Assembly: GCA_019802505.1 (NCBI GenBank) | Contig: JAFMOC010000003.1 | Span: 4,216,001-4,280,000, forward strand | Source: Corydoras sp. C115 | Taxonomy: Eukaryota; Chordata; Actinopteri; Siluriformes; Callichthyidae | DNA: 64,000 bases | Direction of reading: 5' to 3' | Shown: one piece after another, positions 21,965 to 33,904 of the stretch | How the letters are laid out: the number at the start of each line of letters is the position of its first letter | Position numbering within the stretch: position 1 is the first letter of the stretch | Notes under the pieces: model-generated | What the model was told of the DNA's origin: nothing | The model's database searches: none | What the model saw: the letters and a program-made list of their open reading frames with translations, nothing else | Translations under genes and position numbers: made by a program

Positions 21965-22980
21965 CATCTGAATCTCTAAGTAACACAAGGAGTCACAGCA
22001 ACAGTGGAAATAACTGTAATTTACTGCAACGCAATTAACTTCAATTTAAAATAAAATACCCAGAACAGACATGCCATGCAGCCAAGAGTATTGAACTCAT
22101 AATCATTTACCCTTTTCTTTTTTTTTTTTTTACCCGTTTTAATGGGAAAATTAGAAAAACGTGTTTAGCAAAAACTATATATTAAATTTAAACACGGTCA
22201 AACAGTGCAATGCAAAAGTATAAAAGATAAGAACGAATTAAACAAGAAAACAAAGCTATTCTTAAAAAAGGAAACTAATAATAGCAAACCACCTATTAAA
22301 GAACCTACAACATAGGTGCAGAAGTTACTAAATGGGAAAAACTACAAAACAAGAAGTAAACTGAGAGATAAAGGGGTAAACAATCAGAAAATATACAAAG
22401 ATAAATACCAAAAAAGACAAACGTAAAGAATACAAGACAGAAAGTAATGGAAAGGAAAGGACCTAACTATACACAGACAAGATGGATGTCGCTAAACTGG
22501 GCAGTAGAGTGAGGTAGTGAGGTAGGGTGGTGTTCCTAATTGCAAAAACATAGAACAGGGTGTCACGTAAGCTGAACAAAATAGCACAATATACAGCGCA
22601 GTATTACTATCCATCGCATACAGCAAAACAGCATTAAACCACGCTGGAGAGTTAAGTATGGCAGCGTTGGGACAGCACGACCGTGTGGAGGCGTGAAGCC
22701 ACAATACTTAAGCTAATAAACAAACAAACTACCAAAACAAGCTTATAAAAAACAAGTCATATTATAGCTTTGATATGATGCCACAATCTGCTCACAGATA
22801 TTACTGAATTCACTCCACTCGACTGAACATGGAAGTATTACAGAAACAAACTCAACACATAGAATAAAATACGCAGTTACCCCATGAGTGCCCTCTGCTG
22901 GTCCTACGTGGAATAGGTAGAAATGTGAAGGAGCGCCACTCACAGGAGAGACGAACACACACACACAACTGTATATGTAC
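21965..22980. other. Gene-free stretch
   Basis: No exon or identifiable transposon. Poly-T at 22116-22132. Frames near 22492-22982 on the minus strand are short and unsupported. Confidence 0.4.
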
Positions 22981-22982
22981 AA

Positions 22983-22984
22983 CT

Positions 22985-23044
<60 letters not shown>
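22983..23044. repeat. (CT)n then (TA)n microsatellite
   Basis: A pure CT run followed by TA units, directly before the SINE at 23055. Confidence 0.9.
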
Positions 23045-23054
23045 CATTCATCCT

Positions 23055-23379
23055 TTCATTCATTATCTCCAGCTCTATCCTCTATTAGCGGTCGCGGTGG
23101 GGTTCCCCATGCCCATCCAGGGGAGAACGTCTCGGGCGCTGGGCAGATAAACCCAGGACAGGGCACCAATCCATCGCTGGGCACACACACACACACTCAC
23201 ACAGACACACTCTATATGGGGCAATTTTGAGAATTCAATTGACTTGATCCATGTTTTTGGACTGTGGGAGGAAACCGGAGAACCCGGAGGAAACCCACGC
23301 AGACACGGGGAGAACATCCACCCAGATCCACCCAGAACATCCACCCAAACGTGCTAACCACTAAGCCACCGTGCCGCCA
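23055..23379 (-). mobile_element. DANA-like SINE, minus
   Basis: Near complete. A short local duplication (ATCCACCCAGA/ATCCACCCAAA) replaces part of the head. Confidence 0.75.
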
Positions 23380-23892
23380 CACACACTATATATATAATAA
23401 TAATTGTTCATAAATAATTGTTATTATTATTATTATTTTATTTTATTTCTTCTTTGTTGTAATGTTGTAATTGGCAATACTGTTGTACATAGTCATGCCA
23501 ATAAAGCTACATTTAATCTTGAATCATGATGGTTTAGCTCTTGAGGGGTTGGTATTGGACTTATTGGTATTGTGTTGGACTAATTCTTTTTAAAGAAAAG
23601 GTTGTGTTCATTTCTCTATCTCTTTTTGTTTGGTTTCAATGAGCATTATTTACGCTTGTCATTAGTCTTTAACATTTTTACTAATTATCTTAATCTTAAT
23701 AAAAAGTCACTTTAATTGAATGTGTTCCCTCACTTTTTAACACTATGAAAACAGAAGAGTCTAAATTGACAGCACCGAAAGGCATTGAGCCATGATAAAA
23801 TATGATTTGAGTGTTTAAACTGCATGGAACCAACTGAAATAGATCATCTATTTCATCTGCATCTTTAATACAGTACATCCTTAATATTTACT
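23380..23892. other. Gene-free stretch
   Basis: A short (TTA)n run near 23420-23440, then AT-rich sequence with no recognisable feature. Confidence 0.4.
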
Positions 23893-24143
23893 AAGGCATG
23901 GCATGTTCGCCTCTCATCGCTGGTGATCCAGGTTGGAATCTCAATCTGGGTTTCTATGCTCTACCTATGTCTACATGGGTTGCCTCCAGGTTCTCAGGTT
24001 TCCTTCCATAGTTCAAAAATATGGATTCAAGGTAAAATGAATGTTCAAAATTGCCACATAAAGTGTGTGTCTGTGTAAGTGTGCCCAGTGATAGATTGAC
24101 ACCCTGTCCTGGGTGTATCTGCCCAGCGCCCAAAACGTTTCCA
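23893..24143 (+). mobile_element. DANA-like SINE, plus, partial
   Basis: From a shortened head (GGCATGTTCGCCTCTCATCG) to the GCCCAGCGCCCAAAACG block; the tail is missing. Confidence 0.6.
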
Positions 24144-24144
24144 A

Positions 24145-25100
24145 TGAGAGAACCCCAAATCATCTCATACAAAAACCATGTGGGTTGAGACAAAAACTAA
24201 ATATAAATTTAATAATTTGAGCATAACAAAGTAGAATGATAGCCAGAGATGTCTAAGATTATCTATGTTTTTGGCTTTCAGTTTGTGGATAATGATGCAA
24301 CAGCACTGTCTCTGGGTTCTAGTGCCCTATTATCTCAGTATATTGTGAAGTTGGAGACATCATGGCACAATTAATGTAGAATAAATTACAAATGTTACAA
24401 ATAGAATAAATAAACAAGAATTTCAATTAAATATAGCATATACAGTCCTAACGCTGTAGGAAACATATAGGTATACAGCATAAATATATTTACAGATGAG
24501 ATATATTTATTCTCTTTCTGTTTAAATGATGTAATTACAAAAACAAGTAGTTTTAAAGTTTAAATGCTGCAAATCATTTAAAATGTCGAAATTACTTAAG
24601 TGTCTCATTGTTTTTTCATGATTAAGCTTCACCTATTTTTTATTAAGTACTGCATGCTTTTTGTTTTCTTATTGTGAACTGCACGCTGCTCTTATAGGTC
24701 CTTCAATGTTTGAAGGGACCATGTTTTAAAGAGAGATTGAGTGAGACAGAGAGGGAGAAGCGATAAGGACGTGAGAGAGATGCATAATAAGCAGTACAAT
24801 GAGTTCCCCAATCCTCCTCTCCATCAGTTATCTGTCCTTTCATGTTCGCTTCCATTAAACAACTGTTGCTCATCTCGGTTGACACACACTGAATATTCAT
24901 TACACAGAGCTTTAATTACACATCTCATTATTAGGGTAAAGTGCACTTCATATCCACCGCCCAACTGCCCCCATGTGCATGTGCATACATAAATTCATGT
25001 TATAACCACGACTCATTCAGCCAAAATTTCATAATCAAAATACCACCTGCATTTTAAATCATGTGTATATTCCATTCCACAGCCAGTCAACATTTTTTGG
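24145..25100. other. Gene-free stretch
   Basis: AT-rich, with one moderately balanced block near 24740-24990 that shows no splice-supported frame. No feature recognised. Confidence 0.4.
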
Positions 25101-25104
25101 GAAT

Positions 25105-25408
25105 GATCCATGGGGGCATTTCCCCATGCCCATCCAGGGTTGAATGTTTTGGAATTTGGGCAGATACACCCAGGACAAGGCACCAAGCCGTAACTGGGCT
25201 CACTCACACAGACACATACACACTATATAGAGGCATTTTAAATAGGGGTATTTAAAGCAAACAAATCACCTTAACTGGTTTTAGACTATGGGAGGATTGT
25301 TTGGAATTCTCATGCAGACCTGGAAGTGACATAAAAAAATTCCACTAAGATCAGGATACGAACCTTTCTCGCCAGAGCTGAGAGGCGACATGCTAACCAC
25401 TATGCCAC
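25105..25408 (-). mobile_element. DANA-like SINE, minus, diverged
   Basis: CCCCATGCCCATCCAGGG through to GCTAACCACTATGCCAC. The 3' tail is decayed. Confidence 0.6.
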
Positions 25409-25691
25409 TTTAAAGTTGTTCCACTCAGGTGAAATTTTAAAGACAATATAAAAAGGGAATTAAACATGACCAATTCAACTGTATGTGTGCCAATAATTGC
25501 CAAAAAATTATTTTATAATTTTATGACTTTCATCCTTGTTGTTTGCATATAAAGGCATGTTTTATATTCATTAAATAAATACCTAAAAACAAAATGTCAA
25601 AAGCAATTTGTCAAGAAGCTATTTTGTCTGCATTGACCAATATGCACAATATGTTCGGTGTTGCTCATACTCTATAGCAGGTTGATATTAA

Positions 25692-25772
25692 AACTTCACC
25701 CAGATTGGGAATCAAATCTATATCCCGAGCACCGAGAGGTGAACATGCTAACCACTAAGCCACCGTGCCGCA
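25692..25772 (-). mobile_element. DANA-like SINE head fragment, minus
   Basis: Only the tRNA-like head and the adjoining CACCCAGATTGGGA segment remain. Confidence 0.6.
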
Positions 25773-26119
25773 AGCCTTAATACATATTATTATAAATAAT
25801 GACCTTATTAACAGCATATGCAATAAAGTGTGACTATTCCCTCAGGTATGGAGGAAGAAAATAACAACAAATGAAATACTGTCTCTAAAATCCATCTACA
25901 AGTTAGAACTATTAGGTAGGATACAGTGGATACAGTGATCATGGCATAATTATTTATTACTTACTATCACTGAAATTAAATTATTAATAATATTGCTTAT
26001 AAAGATCAGTGGCTCATGTATAGATCAATGCAATTTATTGACACGACAATATAAACACAAGTTTTGAAGATAATGATAAAACTTAGAAAACAATTATGGA
26101 ACTTTACTAGAGTCATAGA

Positions 26120-26235
26120 GAGAGTTAAGGGTTTTACTCAAGGACCCACATTGTTATCTTCAGTGGCACTAAAATTTTAACCCACAACCTTCAGATTGAT
26201 AGCCCAACACCCTAACCATTAAGCTACCACACCAA
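26120..26235 (-). mobile_element. V-SINE/HE1-like fragment, minus
   Basis: Reversed head with AGATTGATAGCCCAACACC, as in the copy at 2006; its tail half is missing. Confidence 0.5.
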
Positions 26236-26568
26236 CATAAAATTATGAGTTGCAAAAATGAGTAGTTTAGTTTAACATGAATGGCTTGTGTAGCTGTTTT
26301 GCTGTTTTATTTCTAACTCAGTGCTGGCTTGACTCAGAATGAATAACAGAGAAGAGGTGGCACGCTGGCTTAGTGGTTTCCCGGTTCGAATCCCAATTTG
26401 GGTACAGTGTCCATGTTCTCCCTGTGTCCGCGTGGGTTTCCTCCGGGTTCTCCGGATTCCGCCCACAGTCTAAAAACATGGATCAAGGTAAATTGAATGC
26501 TCCAAATTGCCCTATATAGAGTGTGTTTGTGTGAGTAAGTGTGTGCCCAATGATAGAGTGGTGCCCTG

Positions 26569-27565
26569 CAGGGGCGTCGTTAGACCTGGGCTTTCGGGGC
26601 TATAGCCCTGGAAGTTTTGTCAGTAGCCCCGGATCAAATAAGAGCAGCTTTCTCTGGCCGCCTCTCCTCCAGCAGCGGGACAGAACGGAGTCACCGCCAG
26701 CTGTTTGTGGTTCCAAGCACCTGTGTGTTTAAGACATTTTTTTCGGCAGTATCGGGAGTAAAGTTACCGTTATAACTGTATGTTGGCTGTAAAGAGCAGC
26801 TTCTCAGCTGTCAAAAACCGTCAGAATTTTTTCTGAAGGCGCAAACTGTCGCAAAGTTACGGTATTTCAAAGCAAAACCTTGTTAAAACTGTCTCATCTG
26901 CAACGCACTCGTAAAACAGTTTCATGCTGTTCTGCCGAAGCTCAGGTTCGTTTATTCAAAAGTTTTCCGCCAGAACCATCATTTATTACAACTGAATGTG
27001 CAATCCACTGCTGATAAACATACAGTATTTCATATGTTATAGAATTTTATCCAATATAACTAATAAATGGGTGGCACGGTGGCTTAGTGGTTAGCACGTT
27101 CGCCTCTCAGTGCTAGCGATTCCTGGTTCAAATCCCCATCTGGGTGGAGTTTCCATGTTCCCCCCGTGTCTGCGTGGGTTTCCTCCGGGTTCTCCGGTTT
27201 CCTCCCACAGTCCAAAAACATGGATCAAGTCAATTGAATTCTCTAAATTGCTCCATAAAGTGTGTTTGTGTGGGTGAGTGTGTGCCCAGCAATGGATTGG
27301 CACCCTGTCCTGGGTCTATCTGCCCAGTGCCCGAAACGTTCTCCCCTGGATGGGCATGGGGAACCCCACCGCGACCCTAATAGAGGATAAAGCGGGAGAT
27401 AATGAATGAATGAATAACTAATAAACGATCAAACTAAATGAATGTAACAACAATTGTAAAATGGATAAATATACTCATGAAAGGGCACTTTTTAAAGAGG
27501 ACAGAGGGGGAATAAGGGATCTGGGCTAAAGCCCCTGATGTTTCTAAACCCTAAAAATGCCCCTG
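26569..27565. mobile_element. Non-autonomous hAT element with 8-bp target duplication
   Basis: Begins CAGGGGCGTCGTTAG and ends with the imperfect inverse CTAAAAATGCCCCTG. The 8-bp duplication GTGCCCTG lies at 26561-26568 and 27566-27573, the length typical of hAT elements. Without the SINE inside it is about 640 bp and shows no transposase motif, so it would need a partner. Confidence 0.82.
27068..27414 (+). mobile_element. DANA-like SINE inside the hAT
   Basis: Near full length. The 11-bp duplication TAACTAATAAA lies at 27057-27067 and 27415-27425. It is the youngest layer of the three-level nest. Confidence 0.88.
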
Positions 27566-27861
27566 GTGCCCTGTCCTGGGTGTATCTCTCCAGCGTGTAT
27601 CTCTCTAAGCGTTCTCCCCTGGATGGGAACCCCCCTGCGACCCTAGTAGAGGATAAAGAAGAAGCTGATGGATGGATGGATGGATGAATAAAGAAGAAAA
27701 TGACAGAAAGCAGAAACAATTCTATTAGTCAAACACATTTTGTTAGTTTATAGTATTATAGTTCTTTTCTATAGTTCTATTGCACTTGTTGTTTCGGTGT
27801 TGCACCCACACTATAGCAGTTTGGCGTCAAAATAAAAGAGTCTTTCTTTTCTCCGCGTTGA

Positions 27862-28239
27862 TTAAACCAGCAGGCAGTTGGAGCTCGCGTCAGCGCCCGT
27901 CTCTCGCTCGTCCCCGGTGTCCTGCTTCGCGTCCGCCTCTGATTCCGTGTCGGTGTCGCTGAGTCTGGCGGCTGCGGCGGACGGTTCGGGCGCCACGCTG
28001 TGTTTGATCCGGTACAGCGCCACAAACAGCAGCGCGAGGACCGATAAGAGCAGACACGTGAAGGCGCCCAGGTACACCGAGAGGCTGGGCAGCGGGGGCT
28101 CCGCGCGCGTCACCGCAGACACGTCGGTGGCGGGAGTGCACGCCGGCCCCGCGGTGGTCCTGCTGGCGAGGACACGATGGGGAGCCGCTGGAGCCGAAGA
28201 TGAAGACGGAGAAACGAAGCTCCTCCAAATGAGCGTCAT
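27862..28239 (-). CDS. Small single-pass membrane protein, 125 residues, function unknown
   Basis: A single open frame in a CG-rich block, with ATG at 28239 in a good context (GCCATGA). Residues 1-53 are Ser/Pro/Ala/Thr-rich. 54-76 is one hydrophobic segment (SVYLGAFTCLLLSVLALLFV). Then a basic stop (YRIKH), an Asp/Glu/Ser/Thr-rich tail from about 94 (SDTDTESEAD), and the terminus SSNCLLV. By the positive-inside rule the tail faces the cytosol. CLLV fits a CAAX prenylation box and LLV also fits a class II PDZ ligand. The layout loosely recalls serine-rich SERTM-type proteins, but I cannot confirm a family. A cleaved signal peptide is not evident. Base composition and the absence of stops support a real gene; further exons cannot be excluded. 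Confidence 0.6.
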   Translation of the reverse strand: MTLIWRSFVSPSSSSAPAAPHRVLASRTTAGPACTPATDVSAVTRAEPPLPSLSVYLGAFTCLLLSVLALLFVALYRIKHSVAPEPSAAAARLSDTDTESEADAKQDTGDERETGADASSNCLLV

Positions 28240-28450
28240 GGCGAACTCGAGAATGATGCGATTACGAGTGAAATAAACAACGACGCGCCCTCCCTCTCAT
28301 ATTAAAAATCATACCTCGCGCGAAGGTACGCAACTTCCACTGCCTGCTCACGTCTGAACCCTCTCAGCAGCAAGCAGTAGAACACTATGGAAAGCCGTCA
28401 GGGTCAACATAGAGGCAAAGAGAACATCTTTGTTATCTACGGCTAATGTT
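28240..28450 (-). promoter_or_regulatory. Proximal 5' flank of the small membrane protein gene
   Basis: Lies immediately upstream on the minus strand, is CG-rich (CGCGCGAAGG near 28317-28326) and has an A/T block (TTTTTAATATG on the minus strand). From 28258 outward it is the first unit of the tandem array, so the gene's own upstream sequence is the seed of the amplification. Promoter activity is inferred from position only. Confidence 0.4.
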
Positions 28451-29351
28451 TGGAGTATTTGCACCAAAGTTTCCATGTTCTCCCCATGTACGTGTGGGTT
28501 TCCTCAGGGTTCTCTGGTTTACTCCTACAGGAATGCTCTAAAGTGTGTCTTTGTATGTGTGTGTGTGTGCCCAGCAATACTACTAGGGTCATAGAGGAGT
28601 TGGTTCTCCATGCCCATCCAGGGGAGAACGATTACTGGTGAAATAAACAACGACGCGCCCTCCCTCTCATATTAAAAATCATACCTCGCGCGAAGGTGCG
28701 CAACTTCCACTGCACGCTCACGTCTGAACCCTCTCAGCAGCAAGCAGTAGACCACTATGGAAAGCCGTCAGGGTCAACATAGAGGCAAAGAGAACATCTT
28801 TGTTATCTACGGCTAATGTTTGGAGTATTTGCACCTAAGTTTCCATGTTCTCCCCATGTACGTGTGGGTTTCCTCAGGGTTCTCTGGTTTACTCCTACAG
28901 GAATGCTCTAAAGTGTGTCTTTGTGTGTGTGTGTGCCCAGCAATACTACTAGGGTCATAGAGGAGTTGGTTCTCCATGCCCATCCAGGCAAGGAGCATCT
29001 TTGTTATCTACGGCTAATGTTTGGAGTATTTGCACCAAAGTTAAGAAACTACTTAAGATGCATCTCTTTAACAAATACCTGTTGTAAAAAAAAAAAGGGG
29101 GGGGGGGGGGGCGCAGTATCGAATAACAATCAGGTTTGATGAATTTACAGTATAGTTGGTTTTCTCCATGGCTTCTGACTTGTGGTGTTCTCATTTGTAA
29201 GTCGCATTGGATAAAAGCGTCTGCTAAATGACTAAATGTAAATGTAATGTAAATGTAAAGTTTCCATGTTCTTCCCATGTACGTGTGGGTTTCCTCAGGG
29301 TTCTCTGGTTTACTCCTACAGGAATGCTCTAAAGTGTGTCTTTGTGTGTGT

Positions 29352-29395
<44 letters not shown>

Positions 29396-31754
29396 CCAGC
29401 AATACTACTAGGGTCATAGAGGAGTTGGTTCTCCATGCCCATCCAGGGGAGAACGATTATGGGTGAAATAAACAATGACACACCCTCCCTCTCATATTAA
29501 AAATCATACCTCGCGCGAAGGTGCGCAACTTCCACTGCGCGCTCACGTCTGAACCCTCTCAGCAGCAAGCAGTAGAACACTATGGAAAGCCGTCAGGGTC
29601 AACATAGAGGCATAGAGAACATCTTTGTTATCTACGGCTAATGTTTGGAGTATTTGCACCAAAGTTTCCATGTTCTCCCCATGTACGTGTGGGTTTCCTC
29701 AGGGTTCTCTGGTTTACTCCTACAGGAATGCTCTAAAGTGTGTCTTTGTGTGTGTGTGTGTGCCCAGCAATACTACTAGGGTCATAGAGGAGTTGGTTCT
29801 CCATGCCCATCCAGGGGAGAACGATTACGGGTGAAATAAACAACGACGCGCCCTCCCTCTCATATTAAAAATCATACCTCGCGCGAAGGTGCGCAACTTC
29901 CACTGCGCGCTCACATCTGAACACTCTCAACGCCAAGCAGTAGACCACTATGGAAAGCCGTCAGGGTCAACATAGAGGCAAAGAGAACATCTTTGTTATC
30001 TACGGCTAATGTTTAGTTAAGAAACTACTTAAGACGCATCTCTTTAACAAATACCTGTTGTAAAAAAAAAAAAAAAAAAAAAAGGGGGGGGGGGGCGCAG
30101 TATCGAATAACAATCAGGTTTGATGAATTTACAGTATAGTTGGTTTTCTCCATGGCTTCTGACTTGTGGTGTTCTCGTTTGTAAGTCGCTTTGGATAAAA
30201 GCGTCTGCTAAATGACTAAATGTAAATGTAATGTAAATGTAAAGTTTCCATGTTCTCCCCATGTACGTGTGGGTTTCCTCAGGGTTCTCTGGTTTACTCC
30301 TACAGGAATGCTCTAAAGTGTGTCTTTGTGTGTGTGTGTGTGTGTGTGCCCAGCAATACTACTAGGGTCATGGAGGAGTTGGTTCTCCATGCCCATCCAG
30401 GGGAGAACGATTACGGGTGAAATAAACAATGACGCGCCTTCCATCTCAAATTGAAAATCATACCTCGCGCGAAGGTGCGCAACTTCCACTGTGTGCTCAC
30501 GTCTGAACCCTCTCAGCGCCAAGCAGTAGACAACTATGGGAAGCCGTCAGGGTCAACATAGAGGCAAAGAGAACATCTTTGTTATCTACGGCTAATGTTT
30601 GGAGTATTTGCACCACAGCTCAGAATGGAGTTTCCATGTTCTCCCCGTGTACGTGTGGGTTTCCTTAGGGTTCTCTGGTTTCCTCCCACAGGAATGCTCT
30701 AAAGTGTGTCTTTGTGTGTATGTGTGTGTGTGTGTGTGCCCAGCAATACTACTAGGGTCATAGAGGAGTTGGTTCTCCATGCCCATCCAGGGGAGAACGA
30801 TTACAGGTGAAATAAGCGACGCGCCCTCCCTCTCATATTAAAAATCATACCTCACGCGAAGGTGCGCAACCTCCACTGTGCGCTCACATCTGAACACTCT
30901 CAGCAGCAAGCAATAGACCACTATGGAAAGCCGTCAGGGTCAACATAGAGGCAAAGAGAACATCTTTGTTATCTACGGCTAATGTTTGGAGTATTTGCAC
31001 CTAAGTTTCCATGAAACTACATGTACGTGTGCATTTCCTTAGGGTACTCTGTTTAAAAAAAAAAAACTCCTACAGGAATGCTCTAAAGGTTGTGGGGGGG
31101 GCGCAGTATCAATACTACTAATAGAGGAGTTGGTTTCCATGCCCATCCAGTACATCTTTGTTTTCTCCATGGCTAATGTTTGTGAGTGTTGCACCAAAGT
31201 TAAGAAACTACTTAAGACGCATCTCTTTAACAAATACCTGTTGTAAAAAAAAAAAGAAAATGTAAATGTAATGTAAATGTAAAGTTTCCATGTTCTCCCC
31301 ATGTACATGTGGGTTTCCTCAGGGTTCTCTGGTTTACTCCTACAGGAATGCTCTAAAGTGTGTCTTTGTGTGTGTGTGTGTGTGTGTGTGTGCCCAGCAA
31401 TACTACTAGGGTCATAGAGGAGTTGGTTCTCCATACCCATCCAGGGGAGAACGATTATGGGTGAAATAAACAACGACGCGCCCTCCCTCTCATATTAAAA
31501 ATCATACCTCGCGCGAAGGTGCGCAACTTCCACTGCCTGCTCACGTCTGAACCCTCTCAGCAGCAAGCAGTAGAACACTATGGAAAGCCGTCAGGGTCAA
31601 CATAGAGGCAAAGAGAACATCTTTGTTATCTACGGCTAATGTTTGGAGTATTTGCACCACAGCTCCAAATTGAGTTACCATGTTCTCTCCATGAACGTGT
31701 GGGTTTCCTGAGGGTTCTCTGGTTTCCTCCTACAGGAATGCTCTAAAGTGTGTC

Positions 31755-31785
<31 letters not shown>

Positions 31786-32551
31786 CCAGCAATACTACTA
31801 GGGTCATAGAGGAGTTGGTTCTCCATGCCCATCCAGGGGAGAACGATTACGGGTGAAATAAACAACGACGCGCCCTCCCTCTCATATTAAAAATCATACC
31901 TCGCGCGAAGGTGCGCAACTTCCACTGCACGCTCACGTCTGAACCCTCTCAGCAGCAAGCAGTAGACCACTATGGAAAGCCGTCAGGGTCAACATAGAGG
32001 CAAAGAGAACATCTTTGTTATCTACGGCTAATGTTTGGAGTATTTGCACCTAAGTTTCCATGTTCTCCCCTCTCTGTAGTGTGGGTTTTCCTATAGGGTT
32101 CTCTGGTTTACTCCTACAGGAATGCTCTAAACAATGTCTCCTTTTGTGTGTGTGTGTGCCCAGCATATACTCAACTAGGGTCATAGAGGAGTTGGTTCTC
32201 CATGCCCATCCAGGCAAGGAGAACATCTTTGAATCTACGGCTAATGTTTGAGTAAATAAAGTTAAGAAACTACTTAAGATGCCTTCCCTCTTTACAAATA
32301 CCATAAAAATTAGTTGGGGGGGGGGGGCGCAGTATCGAATAACTCGGGCTCACGTTGAACCCTCTCAGCAGCAAGCAGTAGAAACTATGGAAAGCCGTCA
32401 GGGTCAACATAGTAAGGCAAAGAGAACATCTTTGTTATCTACGGCTAATGTTTGGAGTATTTGCACCAAAGTTTCCATGTTCTCCCCATGTACGTGTGGG
32501 TTTCCTCAGGGTTCTCTGGTTTACTCCTACAGGAATGCTCTAAAGTGTGTC

Positions 32552-32588
<37 letters not shown>

Positions 32589-32940
32589 CCAGCAATACTA
32601 CTAGGGTCATAGAGGAGTTGGTTCTCCATGCCCATCCAGGGGAGAACGATTACGGGTGAAATAAACAACGACGCGCCCTCCCTCTCATATTAAAAATCAT
32701 ACCTCGCGCGAAGGTGCGCAACTTCCACTGTGCGCTCACATCTGAACCCTCTCAGCAGCAAGCAGTAGACCACTATGGAAAGCCGTCAGGGTCAACATAG
32801 AGGCAAAGAGAACATCTTTGTTATCTACGGCTAATGTTTGGAGTATTTGCACCACAGCTCCAAATGGAGTTTCCATGTTCTCCCCATGTACGTGTGGGTT
32901 TCCTCAGGGTTCTCTGGTTTCCTCCCACAGGAATGCTCTA

Positions 32941-32982
<42 letters not shown>

Positions 32983-33430
32983 CCAGCAATACTACTAGGG
33001 TTTCCAAAATATATTTGCAAAGCAGGGCGGCTTAGTGGTTAACACGTTTGCCTCTCAGCGCTGGGGATTTGGGCTTGAATCCCAATCTGGATGGAGTTTC
33101 CATGTTCCCTGCGTGTCCACATGGGTTTCCTCAGGGTTCTCCGGTTTGCTCCCACAGGAATGCTCTAAAGTGCCCCATATAGTGTGTCTTTGTGTGTGTG
33201 TGCCCAGCAATTCTACTAGGGTCATGAAGGAGTTGGTTCTTCATACCCATCCAGGGGAGAATGATTACGGGTGAAATAAACAACGCGCCCTCCCTCTCAT
33301 ATTAATAATCATCCCTCGCACGAACGTGCGCCACTTCCACTACACGCTCACGTCTGAACCCTCTCAGCACCAAGCAGTAGACCACTATGGAAAGCCGTCA
33401 GGGTCAACATGTGTTTGGAGTATTTGAACC
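28258..33430. repeat. Tandem array built from a gene 5' flank plus SINE pieces
   Basis: Ten units begin with a (G)GTGAAATAAAC block at about 28269, 28639, 29464, 29832, 30417, 30807, 31461, 31851, 32656 and 33270. The basic unit is about 370-390 bp: a flank piece (ATTAAAAATCATACCTCGCG ... GTCAGGGTCAACATAG ... CTACGGCTAATGTTTGG) joined to a plus SINE fragment (TTCCATGTTCTCCCCATGTA), a (TG)n of variable length, and an inverted SINE tail ending CCAGGGGAGAACGATTA. Longer units add an A-run/G-run and a V-SINE-like tail (29040-29250, 30010-30240, 31195-31280). Several units carry local deletions (31010-31130, 32050-32330). Confidence 0.85.
33022..33270 (+). mobile_element. DANA-like SINE at the distal edge of the array
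   Basis: Unlike the other units it retains the tRNA-like head (GGCGGCTTAGTGGTTAAC), suggesting it is close to the original insertion from which headless units derive. Confidence 0.55.
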
Positions 33431-33463
33431 ACAGCTCCAAATATTCCAAAAGATATTTGTAAA

Positions 33464-33806
33464 GCAGGACGGCTTAGTGGTTAGCACGCTCGCCTCTCTG
33501 CATTGGGAATTCCAGGTTCGAATGTCAATTTGGGTGGAATTTCCATGTTTTCCCCATGGGTTTCCTCCGAGTTTCACGGGTTCCTCCCACAGTCCAAAAA
33601 AGTGGAGGGTAATTTGAATGCTTTGAATTGGCCCACATAGTGTCTGTTTGTATGTGTGAGTGAGTGCACCCAGTGATAGATTGGTGCCTTTTCCTGTGTG
33701 TATGCCCAGTGCTCGAAAATTACTTCTCCCCTGGATGGGCATGTGAAACCCCACTGCGACACTAGTAAAGGATAGGATTAAGTGGAAGATAATGAATTAA
33801 TGAATA
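33464..33806 (+). mobile_element. DANA-like SINE, plus
   Basis: Head GGACGGCTTAGTGGTTAGC to tail GGAAGATAATGAATTAATG, diverged in the middle. Confidence 0.7.
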
Positions 33807-33870
33807 ATAGATTGAAGCAGGTTGCATTAATTATCTTAAGATAAATATGTAGAGATCATTTTCTCAGGAT

Positions 33871-33901
<31 letters not shown>
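33871..33901 (+). repeat. Uninterrupted run of 31 G
   Basis: Thirty-one consecutive G directly at the head of the SINE at 33902, where the SINE normally starts GGCGGCAC. It lies about 510 bases upstream of the TMEM47-like start codon. Run length is error-prone in assemblies. Confidence 0.85.

Positions 33902-33904
<3 letters not shown>

Larger units (their letters stand above)
26354..27686 (+). mobile_element. DANA-like SINE interrupted by a hAT element
   Basis: The 5' part is 26354-26568; the 3' part resumes at 27566-27686 with a (GGAT)n tail. The interruption falls in the GTGCCCTG block, which is duplicated. Confidence 0.85.

Noticed and set aside
27878..28276. 132-codon plus-strand frame opposite the small membrane protein gene
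   Set aside because: It is the complement of a GC-rich coding exon; the minus frame has a membrane segment and a good start context.
28258..33430. CRISPR-like array of regular repeats
   Set aside because: Units are hundreds of bases long and contain eukaryotic SINE sequence; the context is a vertebrate genome.
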